Source of the DNA: Bacillota bacterium
Lineage (GTDB): Bacteria > Bacillota > Clostridia > Lachnospirales > Lachnospiraceae
DNA: 46,289 nucleotides
Direction of reading: 5' to 3'
Assembly (NCBI GenBank): GCA_023421505.1
Contig: JAEZTJ010000029.1
Location: forward strand, 1 to 46,289
Shown here: positions 23,776 through 31,144 of the stretch, piece by piece
Position numbering within the stretch: position 1 is the stretch's first letter
Layout of the letters: the number at the start of each line of letters is the position of its first letter
Translations under genes and position numbers: made by a program
Notes under the pieces: model-generated
Seen by the model: the letters and a program-made list of their open reading frames with translations, nothing else
Database searches by the model: none
What the model was told of the DNA's origin: nothing

Positions 23776-25584
23776 TTATGCACCCTCCGCATTTATATTA
23801 CCAGCAAGACTTAATTCACTAATGGCGGATAAGGGAATACAGAAGGTAATATCCGTCCCATCCTCCGATTTTGAATCTATATTAAACTCCATCTTATTAT
23901 CGCTATACATCATCAACCGAAGATAAGCATTCAGCATACCAGTGCTCTTTGATTCATTCAGCATCTTGTTATCCGCATGCGAGATCATCCATTTAATCTG
24001 CCTTAAGTGCTCTTCCTTAAAGCCTTTCCCATTATCGGAAATCTCAACGTAAAGGTGCTCCTCATTCTTTGTAACCGTAAGAGAGATGACACCCTCATTT
24101 TCATTTATTTCAATTCCATGAATACAAGCATTCTCTACAAAGGTGCTGATAGCCATCTTTGGAATCTTAAGCCTTTCACAGCCCTGCATTACGTAATGAT
24201 AGAATTTGATTTTATCTCCATACCGATATTTATGAATATTTATATATTTCTCGATAAAATCCATTTCTTCTTCTATCGTGATATAATCCGTCCCCCAATT
24301 CATACTTCTTCGGAATAGAATTGCCAGCTCTCCGATGATATTTGCCGTCTCATCCTCACCCTTTATCAAGCTTCTCATGCGGATAGTTTCCAGTGTATTG
24401 AACAAGAAATGGGGATTTACCTGACTTTGGATTGCCTTAAGCTCCGCCTGCTTCTTTGACAATTCTAGTGCCTGCTTTTCCGCATTTCCCTTAAATACCA
24501 CTTCAATTAGCTCCTTGATACGGGATACCATCATATTATAGCTGCGAATTAGACTGCCGACCTCGTCCTCTCCCTCTGAATCCTCAATCAAGTCAAATTG
24601 CTCTCTTTCTACCTTTCCCATATAGGTTCCCACAATCGATAACCGATGGCTGATGGATTTTCCCACTATATAAATAAGTATCGTCGGCAGGAAGAGATCC
24701 AGCAAAACAATATAGATCAGCTGCTTATTTTGCAGCAGTATACTCCAGAAGGGAAGCTTATCTGCATAAATAACGATCTCCCATCTCTCGCTGCCTGCGG
24801 CGAAGCTCTTGCTCATTATCGGGTTTGTTCCATTTAAACTTCCTGCCTCCTGAAACAACTTTCCTCCATTCATATTCGGTAAATTAGAAAATAATATGTA
24901 ATTATCGTTTTTTACATAGATGGTGCCATCAATTTTTTCATTGAGTACATCCATCTGCATAACGTTATAATCCAGATCAATCTTAAGAAGCTTCTCTATT
25001 CTGTTGTTTCCAAAATAACCCAGGTCGCGTATAATGCTGATGGTTCTCGCCGATCCGCTACCCGGTATATACTTTTTATCCACCTCATAATTGGTAAAGA
25101 GAATGATATCCTTACCGCTGGCCTTATATGCCTGATACCAGACTTTATCTTTAATTGACTCGATGGTGGATATCTTTCCTCCCCCGATAATGGTATCGTT
25201 ATCCGCAAAAACCTCTATCTTGGTTAATAGTCCCGAATTATAATTATAGCTTAAATTATTGCTGGTCAGCATATCCATATAAGCTTCATAATAAGAGAGA
25301 TAATCCACATATTGTTTATTCAAAAATTTATTGAGTACCCTGTCATAATACATATTATTGGTAAACAAAATACAGTTACTGATGGCCTTGGACAGGTTAT
25401 ACTCCACACGGTCCATGGTATGGGAAAGATTCACCATCTGACTTTCCTGATAGCTTTTATTCATATTATAAAGGATTATTGTATCCGTGAGTATGATCGG
25501 AAGTAGTACACAAAAACCGTAAATGAGTAGCAGCTTTGATCTTATTTTCAGGTTATTAAAACGAATTTTTTTCATATCATTCAA
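23776..25584 (-). CDS. YesM-type sensor histidine kinase
   Basis: A 602-residue membrane kinase. TM1 (about 18-38), an extracytoplasmic sensor domain of about 240 residues, TM2 (about 285-305) and a HAMP region are followed by the His_kinase motif with the phospho-His in QSQVNPHFLFNTLETIRM. A HATPase domain completes it (FVENACIHG as N-box, SDNGKGFKEE as G1, STGMLNAYLRL as G2). This is the LytS/YesM class that partners with YesN. It probably senses the sugar, or its loaded binding protein, outside the cell. It is first in the regulatory pair, and an upstream intergenic region separates it from the sigH/tRNA-Thr locus. Confidence 0.94.
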   Translation of the reverse strand: MNDMKKIRFNNLKIRSKLLLIYGFCVLLPIILTDTIILYNMNKSYQESQMVNLSHTMDRVEYNLSKAISNCILFTNNMYYDRVLNKFLNKQYVDYLSYYEAYMDMLTSNNLSYNYNSGLLTKIEVFADNDTIIGGGKISTIESIKDKVWYQAYKASGKDIILFTNYEVDKKYIPGSGSARTISIIRDLGYFGNNRIEKLLKIDLDYNVMQMDVLNEKIDGTIYVKNDNYILFSNLPNMNGGKLFQEAGSLNGTNPIMSKSFAAGSERWEIVIYADKLPFWSILLQNKQLIYIVLLDLFLPTILIYIVGKSISHRLSIVGTYMGKVEREQFDLIEDSEGEDEVGSLIRSYNMMVSRIKELIEVVFKGNAEKQALELSKKQAELKAIQSQVNPHFLFNTLETIRMRSLIKGEDETANIIGELAILFRRSMNWGTDYITIEEEMDFIEKYINIHKYRYGDKIKFYHYVMQGCERLKIPKMAISTFVENACIHGIEINENEGVISLTVTKNEEHLYVEISDNGKGFKEEHLRQIKWMISHADNKMLNESKSTGMLNAYLRLMMYSDNKMEFNIDSKSEDGTDITFCIPLSAISELSLAGNINAEGA

Positions 25585-25870
25585 TCCCCCTCGGATTTCC
25601 CATTATGTAGTATCTGATCCTTAACAATATATGCTTTATTGTCAGCCCTACAGTATTTCATTATATATGTAATTAACAATATTTTACATAATAATTAGAA
25701 TTATTTCAAGCAAATAGACATGGATATTTCATACCTCTTCTCATTCTTGGATTTAATACATTGTTTTATGTGCTACCGGTAATTAATTTCTTCCTACTGA
25801 AAGAAGAAAAGATGCTATGATAAAAAGAGCCAAAAGAATGAGCATCTTTTACTGAAATTGGATACATATT

Positions 25871-25975
25871 TTGCAGGAGAATATAATAATTAACCCTGTG
25901 GCAGATTATTCTCAAACCACAGGGTTAGGCAAGTTCTGTATTGCATTGCTACATCTTCATTTTCTGGACGATAAT
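25871..25975 (+). pseudogene. Remnant of a MocR-type regulator (C-terminal about 35 codons)
   Basis: The plus-strand frame reads INPVADYSQTTGLGKFCIAL then LHLHFLDDNIEY. This matches the end of MocR proteins (IYPVANYSLNHRVHLNE then IILGYAHLTFTEITEG in the gene at 14861-16252). At DNA level both share ACCCTGTGG, then GATTA or AATTA, then AACCACAGGGT, with a 1-nt length difference. There is no start codon with a ribosome site and nothing upstream resembling the rest of the protein. I therefore call a decayed gene fragment, not a functional gene. Confidence 0.55.
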
Positions 25976-26000
25976 ATTGAATATTTATTGTTTAAATACC

Positions 26001-26030
26001 AAAAAATGGGGCGTTCTAATGAACGCCCCA
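26001..26030 (-). terminator. Terminator of the sigH/tRNA-Thr transcript
   Basis: A stem of 10 bp (GGGGCGTTC 26008-26016 with GAACGCCCC 26021-26029, plus a flanking T-A pair) with a TAAT loop is followed on the minus strand by six T. It lies about 50 bp downstream of tRNA-Thr. Confidence 0.9.
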
Positions 26031-26082
26031 ACATCTCTCTTCAAATCCCTCTAAAGCCTTGATTTTCCTAACTTTCTTCTTA

Positions 26083-26155
26083 AGCTGCCAACGGGAATCG
26101 AACCCGTGACCTCCACCTTACCAAGGTGACGCTCTACCGACTGAGCCATGGCAGC
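26083..26155 (-). tRNA. tRNA-Thr (anticodon GGT)
   Basis: A 73-nt cloverleaf on the minus strand. Acceptor GCTGCCA pairs with TGGCAGC (26084-26090), with discriminator T at 26083. D-arm GCTC/GAGC, anticodon stem TCACC/GGTGG around loop TTGGTAA, and T-arm ACGGG/CCCGT with TTCGATT are all present. Anticodon GGT reads ACC. CCA is not encoded. Its 5' end is only 8 nt after the sigH stop codon, so it is probably processed from the sigH transcript. Confidence 0.95.
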
Positions 26156-26163
26156 AGATACTC

Positions 26164-26796
26164 TTATATTTCTTTGAGTACTTGATTTAATTTCGTCTTT
26201 ATTCTTGTTAATGCATTATCAACTGTCTTAGGCTCTTTACCTAATACCTCAGCGATCTGGACATACTTTAAATCCTGCATATACAAGCTTAAAACCCTTT
26301 TCTCAAGGTCGCTCAGACGCCTTACAAGTTCATATTCTATCATACTGGTATTCTCTTTGTCAATAACTAATTCTTCGGGATTCGATACATATTTTTGATG
26401 TATTATGTCAACTAAAGCTTCCTTTTCTTCAGTATCGCTGCTTTCTCCATAAGCCGGTGTATCTAAAGATATGTAGGTATTAAGTGGTATATTTTTTTTT
26501 CGATTAGATGCTTTGATTGCACTGTAAATCTGCCGTGAGATACACAAATCGGCAAAATTAAAGAAGGAATTATCTTTCCCCATTTGATAATCCCGAATAG
26601 CCTTATATAGACCAATCATTCCCTCTTGTATTAAATCATCCTTATCTCCTCCAATTAGATATAGCGCTTTCGCTTTATTTCGTACCAGATACTTATATTT
26701 TTCCAGAAGATAATCAATTGCAGGCTGATCCCCATTTTGAATTCTGCATACGATTTCTTCATCCGTCAGCGTGTCATATTTAAATGCAGTATTCAT
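26164..26796 (-). CDS. sigH: RNA polymerase sigma factor SigH (Spo0H-type)
   Basis: A sigma-70 family protein of 210 residues. Region 2 contains ARxIGGDKDDLIQEGMIGLYKAIRDY-like core-binding and -10 motifs (ALYLIGGDKDDLIQEG, then MIGLYKAIRDYQ). Region 4 ends with LSDLEKRVLSLYMQDLKYVQ and IAEVLGKEPKTVDNALTRIK. The length and the Y-L-I-G-G-D-K-D-D-L pattern are those of SigH, which drives early sporulation and stationary-phase genes. The conserved neighbour rlmB lies upstream, as in many Firmicutes. ATG at 26796 sits 9 bp after AGGAGG; a GTG at 26802 is only 3 bp away. That AGGAGG is the last of four tandem SD copies, each preceded by an anti-SD sequence (26806-26893). Confidence 0.93.
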   Translation of the reverse strand: MNTAFKYDTLTDEEIVCRIQNGDQPAIDYLLEKYKYLVRNKAKALYLIGGDKDDLIQEGMIGLYKAIRDYQMGKDNSFFNFADLCISRQIYSAIKASNRKKNIPLNTYISLDTPAYGESSDTEEKEALVDIIHQKYVSNPEELVIDKENTSMIEYELVRRLSDLEKRVLSLYMQDLKYVQIAEVLGKEPKTVDNALTRIKTKLNQVLKEI

Positions 26797-26805
26797 ACTC
26801 ACAAT

Positions 26806-26893
26806 CCTCCTGTTTTTGGAGGATTTTCCTCCTGTTTTTGGAGGATTTTCCTCCTGTTTTTTGGAGATTTTCCTCCTGTACTTTGGAGGAATT
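26806..26893 (-). repeat. Tandem 22-bp repeats carrying SD and anti-SD sequences upstream of sigH
   Basis: Four consecutive 22-23-bp units begin at 26806, 26828, 26850 and 26872. On the minus strand each reads TCCTCC (TCTCC in one unit), an A-rich spacer, then ACAGGAGG. The terminal GGAGG (plus-strand CCTCC at 26806-26810) is the sigH ribosome site. Each unit can fold CCTCC onto GGAGG, so the ribosome site can be sequestered, and alternative pairings between units are possible. Confidence 0.9.
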
Positions 26894-26925
26894 TACTCCA
26901 ATATTTAACAAGGATATTTTCCTCG

Positions 26926-27666
26926 TTAATTCATTCTTTGTCTAACGATCTCATATGCCATAATTCCCATTGCAACGGAGGCATTTAGTGAATCCACTTT
27001 GCCAAACATCGGAATCTTTGCATTAAAATCGCACTTTTCCTTTATAAGTCTGCCTACACCTTCCCCTTCACTGCCTATCACCAAGCCAATCGGTCCTTTC
27101 AAATTAAGCTTATACATCAGCTCTCCATCCATATCAGCACAGACAAACCATAAACCCTTTTCCTTTAGTTCCTCAATCGTGACAGAAAGATTCGTTACTT
27201 TAGCAACCGGCAAATAGTTTATAGCTCCGGCAGAAACCTTGGCAACTGTAGCTGTCAAACCTACTGCCCTTCTCTTCGGGATAATTACGCCATGTGCTCC
27301 GGCCTGGTGCGCAGTTCTGATAATTGCTCCAAGGTTATGTGGATCTTCAATATTATCAAGCAGGATAATGAACGGTGGCTCATTCTTTTCCTCAGCAGCT
27401 TTTAAGATGTCCTCCACCTCAGCATATTCATAGGCTGCAGCATATGCAATCACACCCTGATGCTTCTCTGTCTCCGACATTTGATCTAGGCGTTCTTTTT
27501 TTACATAAGTTACAATGCAGTCTGTCTTCTTCGCTTCTCTGACGATAGATTTTACCGGACCGTCCTGACAACCATCTAATACAAACAACCGGTCAATCGT
27601 CTTACCTGCCCGAAATGCCTCCATAACAGCATTGCGGCCTTCTATTGTAAATTCCTCATATCTCAT
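26926..27666 (-). CDS. rlmB: 23S rRNA (guanosine-2'-O-)-methyltransferase RlmB-like (SpoU family)
   Basis: A 246-residue TrmH/SpoU-family enzyme. An N-terminal substrate-binding domain (IEGRNAVMEAFRAGKTIDRL) precedes the knotted SPOUT methyltransferase with motif 1 DNIEDPHNLGAIIRTA, motif 2 GLVIGSEGEGVGRL and motif 3 IPMFGKVDSLNASVAMGI. It 2'-O-methylates a guanosine of 23S rRNA (G2251 in E. coli) using SAM. It lies upstream of sigH on the same strand with a 123-bp gap occupied by the SD/anti-SD repeats; this neighbourhood is conserved in Firmicutes. The start follows an AAGGT and GGTG stretch, a modest ribosome site. Confidence 0.93.
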   Translation of the reverse strand: MRYEEFTIEGRNAVMEAFRAGKTIDRLFVLDGCQDGPVKSIVREAKKTDCIVTYVKKERLDQMSETEKHQGVIAYAAAYEYAEVEDILKAAEEKNEPPFIILLDNIEDPHNLGAIIRTAHQAGAHGVIIPKRRAVGLTATVAKVSAGAINYLPVAKVTNLSVTIEELKEKGLWFVCADMDGELMYKLNLKGPIGLVIGSEGEGVGRLIKEKCDFNAKIPMFGKVDSLNASVAMGIMAYEIVRQRMN

Positions 27667-27854
27667 AACTACACCGTACCTTTCAATTTCCTACTAATTA
27701 TTATTAACACCATGGTCAAAAGTTCATTTCATAAATGCTCGTTGTGAAACTGCACAATAAAAGTTTATTATCGGGCAATCACTTGACCATTGCTTCTTAT
27801 TTCGCCTACTACAGCTGGATAGATAAGAAACAAATTTACAGGAAAAACTTCCAT

Positions 27855-28931
27855 CTACACCTGATACATATCCCTATAGTAATTTTGGTAATCACCCTTC
27901 GTCACATGCTCCATCCATTCCATATTTTCAAGATACCAAGCGATTGTAAGCTTTATCCCTTTGCTGAAAGGAGTCTCCGGTTCCCAGCCAAGCTCAGTCT
28001 TTATCTTATCCGGAGCAATCGCATAGCGATAATCATGTCCCTTACGATCCTCAACATAGGTGATTAAATCATGACTGATTGTATCTCTTCTACTATCTTC
28101 CACCGGAAGAATATCTAGTAAGGTATCAATTATCATCGTTACAATCTCGATATTCCTCTTCTCATTGTGGCCTCCGACATTGTAGACCTCACCTATTTTT
28201 CCCTTCTCAGCCACCAAATCTATTGCTTTTGCATGATCCTCTACATAAAGCCAGTCTCTCACATTTTTACCTGTTCCATATACCGGAAGCTTCCTGCCTG
28301 AAAGGGCATTATTGATCATGAGCGGAATTAGCTTCTCAGGGAATTGATAAGGTCCATAGTTATTACTGCATCTTGTAATATTGGCCGGGAAATGATAGGT
28401 ATCGATATATGCTCTAACGAGAAAATCTGCAGATGCCTTGCTCGCTGAGTATGGACTATGCGGATCAAGAGGAGTGGTTTCATAAAAATAACCATCCTCC
28501 GCCTCGAGAGAACCATATACTTCATCTGTAGACACCTGAATATATTTTTTATCAGGCAGATAACCGTCCGGCGTCTCCCAGGCTAGCTTTGCCGCATTAA
28601 TTAGATTTAAAGTTCCTGATACGTTCGTATTTACAAAAACTTCAGGGTTTTTTATGCTTCGGTCTACATGACTTTCTGCAGCAAAGTGAATAACTCTGTC
28701 TATTTGATAGGTCTCAAATATCTTCATTACCGCTTCCTTGTCACAGATGTCTGCTTTAATAAACTTATAATTAACTAAGTTCTCTATAGACTTTAGATTT
28801 TCCAGATTACCGGCATAAGTTAATGAATCCAAGTTAATTACTTTAATATTTTCTTTATATTTATTAAATAAATACAGGATAAAATTGGAACCGATAAAGC
28901 CTGCTCCACCGGTTACAAGATATGTTTTCAT
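27855..28931 (-). CDS. rfbB: dTDP-glucose 4,6-dehydratase
   Basis: A 358-residue extended SDR. The N-terminal GGAGFIGSNF loop binds NAD+. TDEVYG contains the Thr-Asp-Glu catalytic triad typical of RmlB, and YSASKAS supplies the Tyr/Lys pair. RCSNNYGPYQFPEKLIPLMI and GTGKNVRDWLYVEDH are further dehydratase signatures. It converts dTDP-glucose to dTDP-4-keto-6-deoxyglucose, the second step of dTDP-L-rhamnose synthesis. ATG at 28931 is used (GGAGG 8 bp upstream), with 21 bp to the preceding rfbD stop. It is the last gene of rfbC-rfbD-rfbB. Confidence 0.96.
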   Translation of the reverse strand: MKTYLVTGGAGFIGSNFILYLFNKYKENIKVINLDSLTYAGNLENLKSIENLVNYKFIKADICDKEAVMKIFETYQIDRVIHFAAESHVDRSIKNPEVFVNTNVSGTLNLINAAKLAWETPDGYLPDKKYIQVSTDEVYGSLEAEDGYFYETTPLDPHSPYSASKASADFLVRAYIDTYHFPANITRCSNNYGPYQFPEKLIPLMINNALSGRKLPVYGTGKNVRDWLYVEDHAKAIDLVAEKGKIGEVYNVGGHNEKRNIEIVTMIIDTLLDILPVEDSRRDTISHDLITYVEDRKGHDYRYAIAPDKIKTELGWEPETPFSKGIKLTIAWYLENMEWMEHVTKGDYQNYYRDMYQV

Positions 28932-28952
28932 TAATTGTTCCTCCATAATTAA

Positions 28953-29822
28953 TTACCTGCTTGTCTCTAAATACTCGTAAAAAGCATCCTTCCAATCCTT
29001 CATTACATATCCATGACGCTCACGGAGTGCTTTATTATCAAGTACCGAATACATCGGTCGCTTTGCAGGTGTCGGATACTGTGAACTAGGTATCGGTTCA
29101 ACCTCTGCTTTTACTCCTGTCTCATTAAATATTGTAACCGCAAATTCATACCAATTGGTACAGCCCTCACCGGTAGCATGGTAGATACCGTAGCTATCCG
29201 TCTTCATAAGAAAAATTATCGCTCTTGCAAGCTCCATGGCACTTGTAGGTGTTCCATACTGGTCATTGACAACTCTTATTGTTTGATTATTTTCAGCTAA
29301 TCTTAACATCGTTTTTACAAAATTCTTACCCTCGCCATATACCCAGGCTGTACGAAGAATAAATGCTTTCTCGCAATATTTAAGGACAAATTCATCTCCC
29401 TCAAGCTTAGTCCTGCCGTAGACGCTGACTGGATTCGTTATGCTCTCCTCGGTATAGGGTTCAGAGGCTTGACCATCATAAACATAATCTGTAGATATAT
29501 GAATAAGCTTTGCACCCACTCTATCTGAAGCAATTGCCAAATTCTTAGGCCCTATGGCATTAATCTGATATGCCCTCTCCTGCTGTGTCTCACATAAATC
29601 AACAGCAGTCATAGCCGCGCAGTTAATTATAATATCCGGATGAATATGAAAAATATAGCTGTTGATTGCTTCTTCGTCCGTAATATCGAGAGAATCCACT
29701 AACTGCTCCTTGTTCTCAGCAGCATCTGTTCGAAATAATTCATACTCCGAGTTACCCTGTAATAAATGATATAGAGCCAGGCCTAATTGACCACTGGCTC
29801 CGGTAATCATAATTTTTCTCAT
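28953..29822 (-). CDS. rfbD: dTDP-4-dehydrorhamnose reductase
   Basis: A 289-residue RmlD-type SDR. It has GASGQLGLAL for NAD(P)H binding, INCAAMTAVDLCE, HISTDYVYDG with the catalytic Thr, and YGRTKLEGDEFV with the YxxxK pair. The RTAWVYGEGKNFVKTML and NDQYGTPTSA segments are diagnostic for RmlD. It makes dTDP-L-rhamnose, the final step of the pathway. GGAGG lies 6 bp before the ATG. It is the middle gene of a minus-strand operon, about 110 bp after rfbC (that gap contains a small CCCAAA/TTTGGG hairpin) and 21 bp before rfbB. Confidence 0.95.
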   Translation of the reverse strand: MRKIMITGASGQLGLALYHLLQGNSEYELFRTDAAENKEQLVDSLDITDEEAINSYIFHIHPDIIINCAAMTAVDLCETQQERAYQINAIGPKNLAIASDRVGAKLIHISTDYVYDGQASEPYTEESITNPVSVYGRTKLEGDEFVLKYCEKAFILRTAWVYGEGKNFVKTMLRLAENNQTIRVVNDQYGTPTSAMELARAIIFLMKTDSYGIYHATGEGCTNWYEFAVTIFNETGVKAEVEPIPSSQYPTPAKRPMYSVLDNKALRERHGYVMKDWKDAFYEYLETSR

Positions 29823-29931
29823 ATAAAACCTCCATGCCCCAAACCTGCGAATTTGGGCAGCGCCTTAAATCGCTTTATTTATTCGTTTATTACATAATTA
29901 TTTGAACTTAATATGTGTTACAGGCTCACCA

Positions 29932-30489
29932 TCAGAAGGAAATCCCACTGTTTCTAAAAGCAGCATGCTTCTTGTCCTTATCAGAGATAAGTAGTTCCAT
30001 ATCATCTTTAAGCGGCCATTCTATGCCAATATCAGGATCATTCCACATAATTCCACCTTCATCCTCAGGGTGGTAAAAGTCAGTACATTTATAAGAGAAA
30101 ACAGCAGTATCTGATAATACAAGAAAACCATGTGCAAAGCCTTCAGGAACATAAAACATCTTCCTGTTGTCCTCTGTCAGTATTTCCCCATGATATTTGC
30201 CATAGGTAGGTGAATTTTTTCTTAAATCAACCGCCACATCATATACAGACCCCTTAAGTACCCGAACCAGCTTACCCTGCGGATGTTGCTTCTGAAAATG
30301 CAGGCCACGCAGTACCCCTTTACTCGATAGAGATTGATTATCCTGTACAAAAACCATCGGCAATCCTGCATCTTTAAAATCCTCATAGTGATAGGTCTCC
30401 ATAAAATAGCCGCGTTCGTCACCGTAAATCTTGGGCTGTACAATGTATAATCCCTCTATTTCACAATTTTGATAAATAAAATTGCCCAT
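29932..30489 (-). CDS. rfbC: dTDP-4-dehydrorhamnose 3,5-epimerase
   Basis: A 185-residue RmlC cupin. ERGYFMETYHYEDF near the N-terminus, the active-site VLRGLHFQ (catalytic His), GKLVRVLKGSVYDVAVDLR, and FYVPEGFAHGFLVLSD are all conserved. It epimerises C3 and C5 of dTDP-4-keto-6-deoxyglucose. ATG at 30489 has GGAGG 5 bp upstream; the frame stays open to 30525 but that extension lacks a ribosome site. It is first in the rfbC-rfbD-rfbB set. rfbA, the thymidylyltransferase that would start the pathway, is not in this window. Confidence 0.95.
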   Translation of the reverse strand: MGNFIYQNCEIEGLYIVQPKIYGDERGYFMETYHYEDFKDAGLPMVFVQDNQSLSSKGVLRGLHFQKQHPQGKLVRVLKGSVYDVAVDLRKNSPTYGKYHGEILTEDNRKMFYVPEGFAHGFLVLSDTAVFSYKCTDFYHPEDEGGIMWNDPDIGIEWPLKDDMELLISDKDKKHAAFRNSGISF

Positions 30490-30635
30490 TTCAACCTCCA
30501 TTAATAAAACTATATCGTTTCGCAATTGCCTAAATTAAAATTACCATTTACCAGAATATATACATAATAATGTATAGTATAATCAATTCAGTATCAAATT
30601 ACAATATATTTTAAAGCTTGTCCATACGCCTGTAA

Positions 30636-30677
30636 TGAAAATAGGATTGGGATTTTAATTGATCTCTCCCAATCCTA
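30636..30677 (-). terminator. Terminator after the TIGR04086 gene
   Basis: A perfect 11-bp stem (TAGGATTGGGA 30642-30652 with TCCCAATCCTA 30667-30677) is followed by TTTTCATT on the minus strand, 14 bp after the stop codon. Confidence 0.85.
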
Positions 30678-30690
30678 CTTAAATTACCTC

Positions 30691-31065
30691 TTAGCTTATC
30701 ATTCCTCCAAGCATTCCGCTTATACTGCATATCGTTAAGGCTGTCAGTAAATTCCCTACCGGCATAGGCGAAACCCTGTTCATTAATAAGGATATAACGA
30801 GCAGTATAATAAAGTACATTACTCCCATAAGAAGTCCCCACAAAAACTTCCTCTGTTCCAACTTTTTTCCTACAAAGAAGCCTCCAATAAAGGTTGAAAG
30901 GATGTAGGAAAGTATGATGCCTCCACTGATTACTGTACTGGATAAATCCAGCTTCAACATAAGAAAGGATAGCAGCAGCAAGATAAATGCCGTAATAATA
31001 AAAGAAAATAGCAATGCCTTCAGCAAAGCAAATATTTTCGCATTTTGTTGTAATACCCTATCCAT
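30691..31065 (-). CDS. TIGR04086 family membrane protein
   Basis: A 124-residue protein with four predicted transmembrane segments: about 12-35, 40-62, 74-95 and 100-122. The hydrophobic pattern and Gly-rich ends (SGGIILSYILSTFIGGFFVGKK and the terminal SGMLGGM) fit the TIGR04086/YrzE-like family of four-helix proteins found in sporulating Firmicutes; its function is unknown. ATG at 31065 with GGAGG 6 bp upstream is preferred over 31083. It lies 80 bp downstream of the DUF4015 gene and has its own strong terminator. Confidence 0.78.
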   Translation of the reverse strand: MDRVLQQNAKIFALLKALLFSFIITAFILLLLSFLMLKLDLSSTVISGGIILSYILSTFIGGFFVGKKLEQRKFLWGLLMGVMYFIILLVISLLMNRVSPMPVGNLLTALTICSISGMLGGMIS

Positions 31066-31144
31066 TAGACACCTCCAGGTCATGTATAGTAAATATATAT
31101 TTTACATGACCCAAATATATTCCTTATTAAGATGGTCCCTCCTT

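Larger units (their letters stand above)
25585..26082. other. Intergenic region between the kinase gene and tRNA-Thr
   Basis: About 500 bp. It contains an AAAAGATGCT/AGCATCTTTT hairpin (25808-25817 with 25842-25851), a MocR C-terminal remnant (25871-25975) and the tRNA-Thr/sigH terminator (26001-26030). The part next to the kinase start is AT-rich and should hold its promoter, which I could not pin down. Confidence 0.6.

Noticed and set aside
26806..26893. Short CRISPR-like array
   Set aside because: Units are contiguous 22-bp tandem repeats without spacers, and no cas genes are present.
26737..26988. 83-codon plus-strand ORF with Gly/Phe/Trp repeats
   Set aside because: It is only the translation of the SD/anti-SD tandem repeats on the opposite strand and has no start signals.
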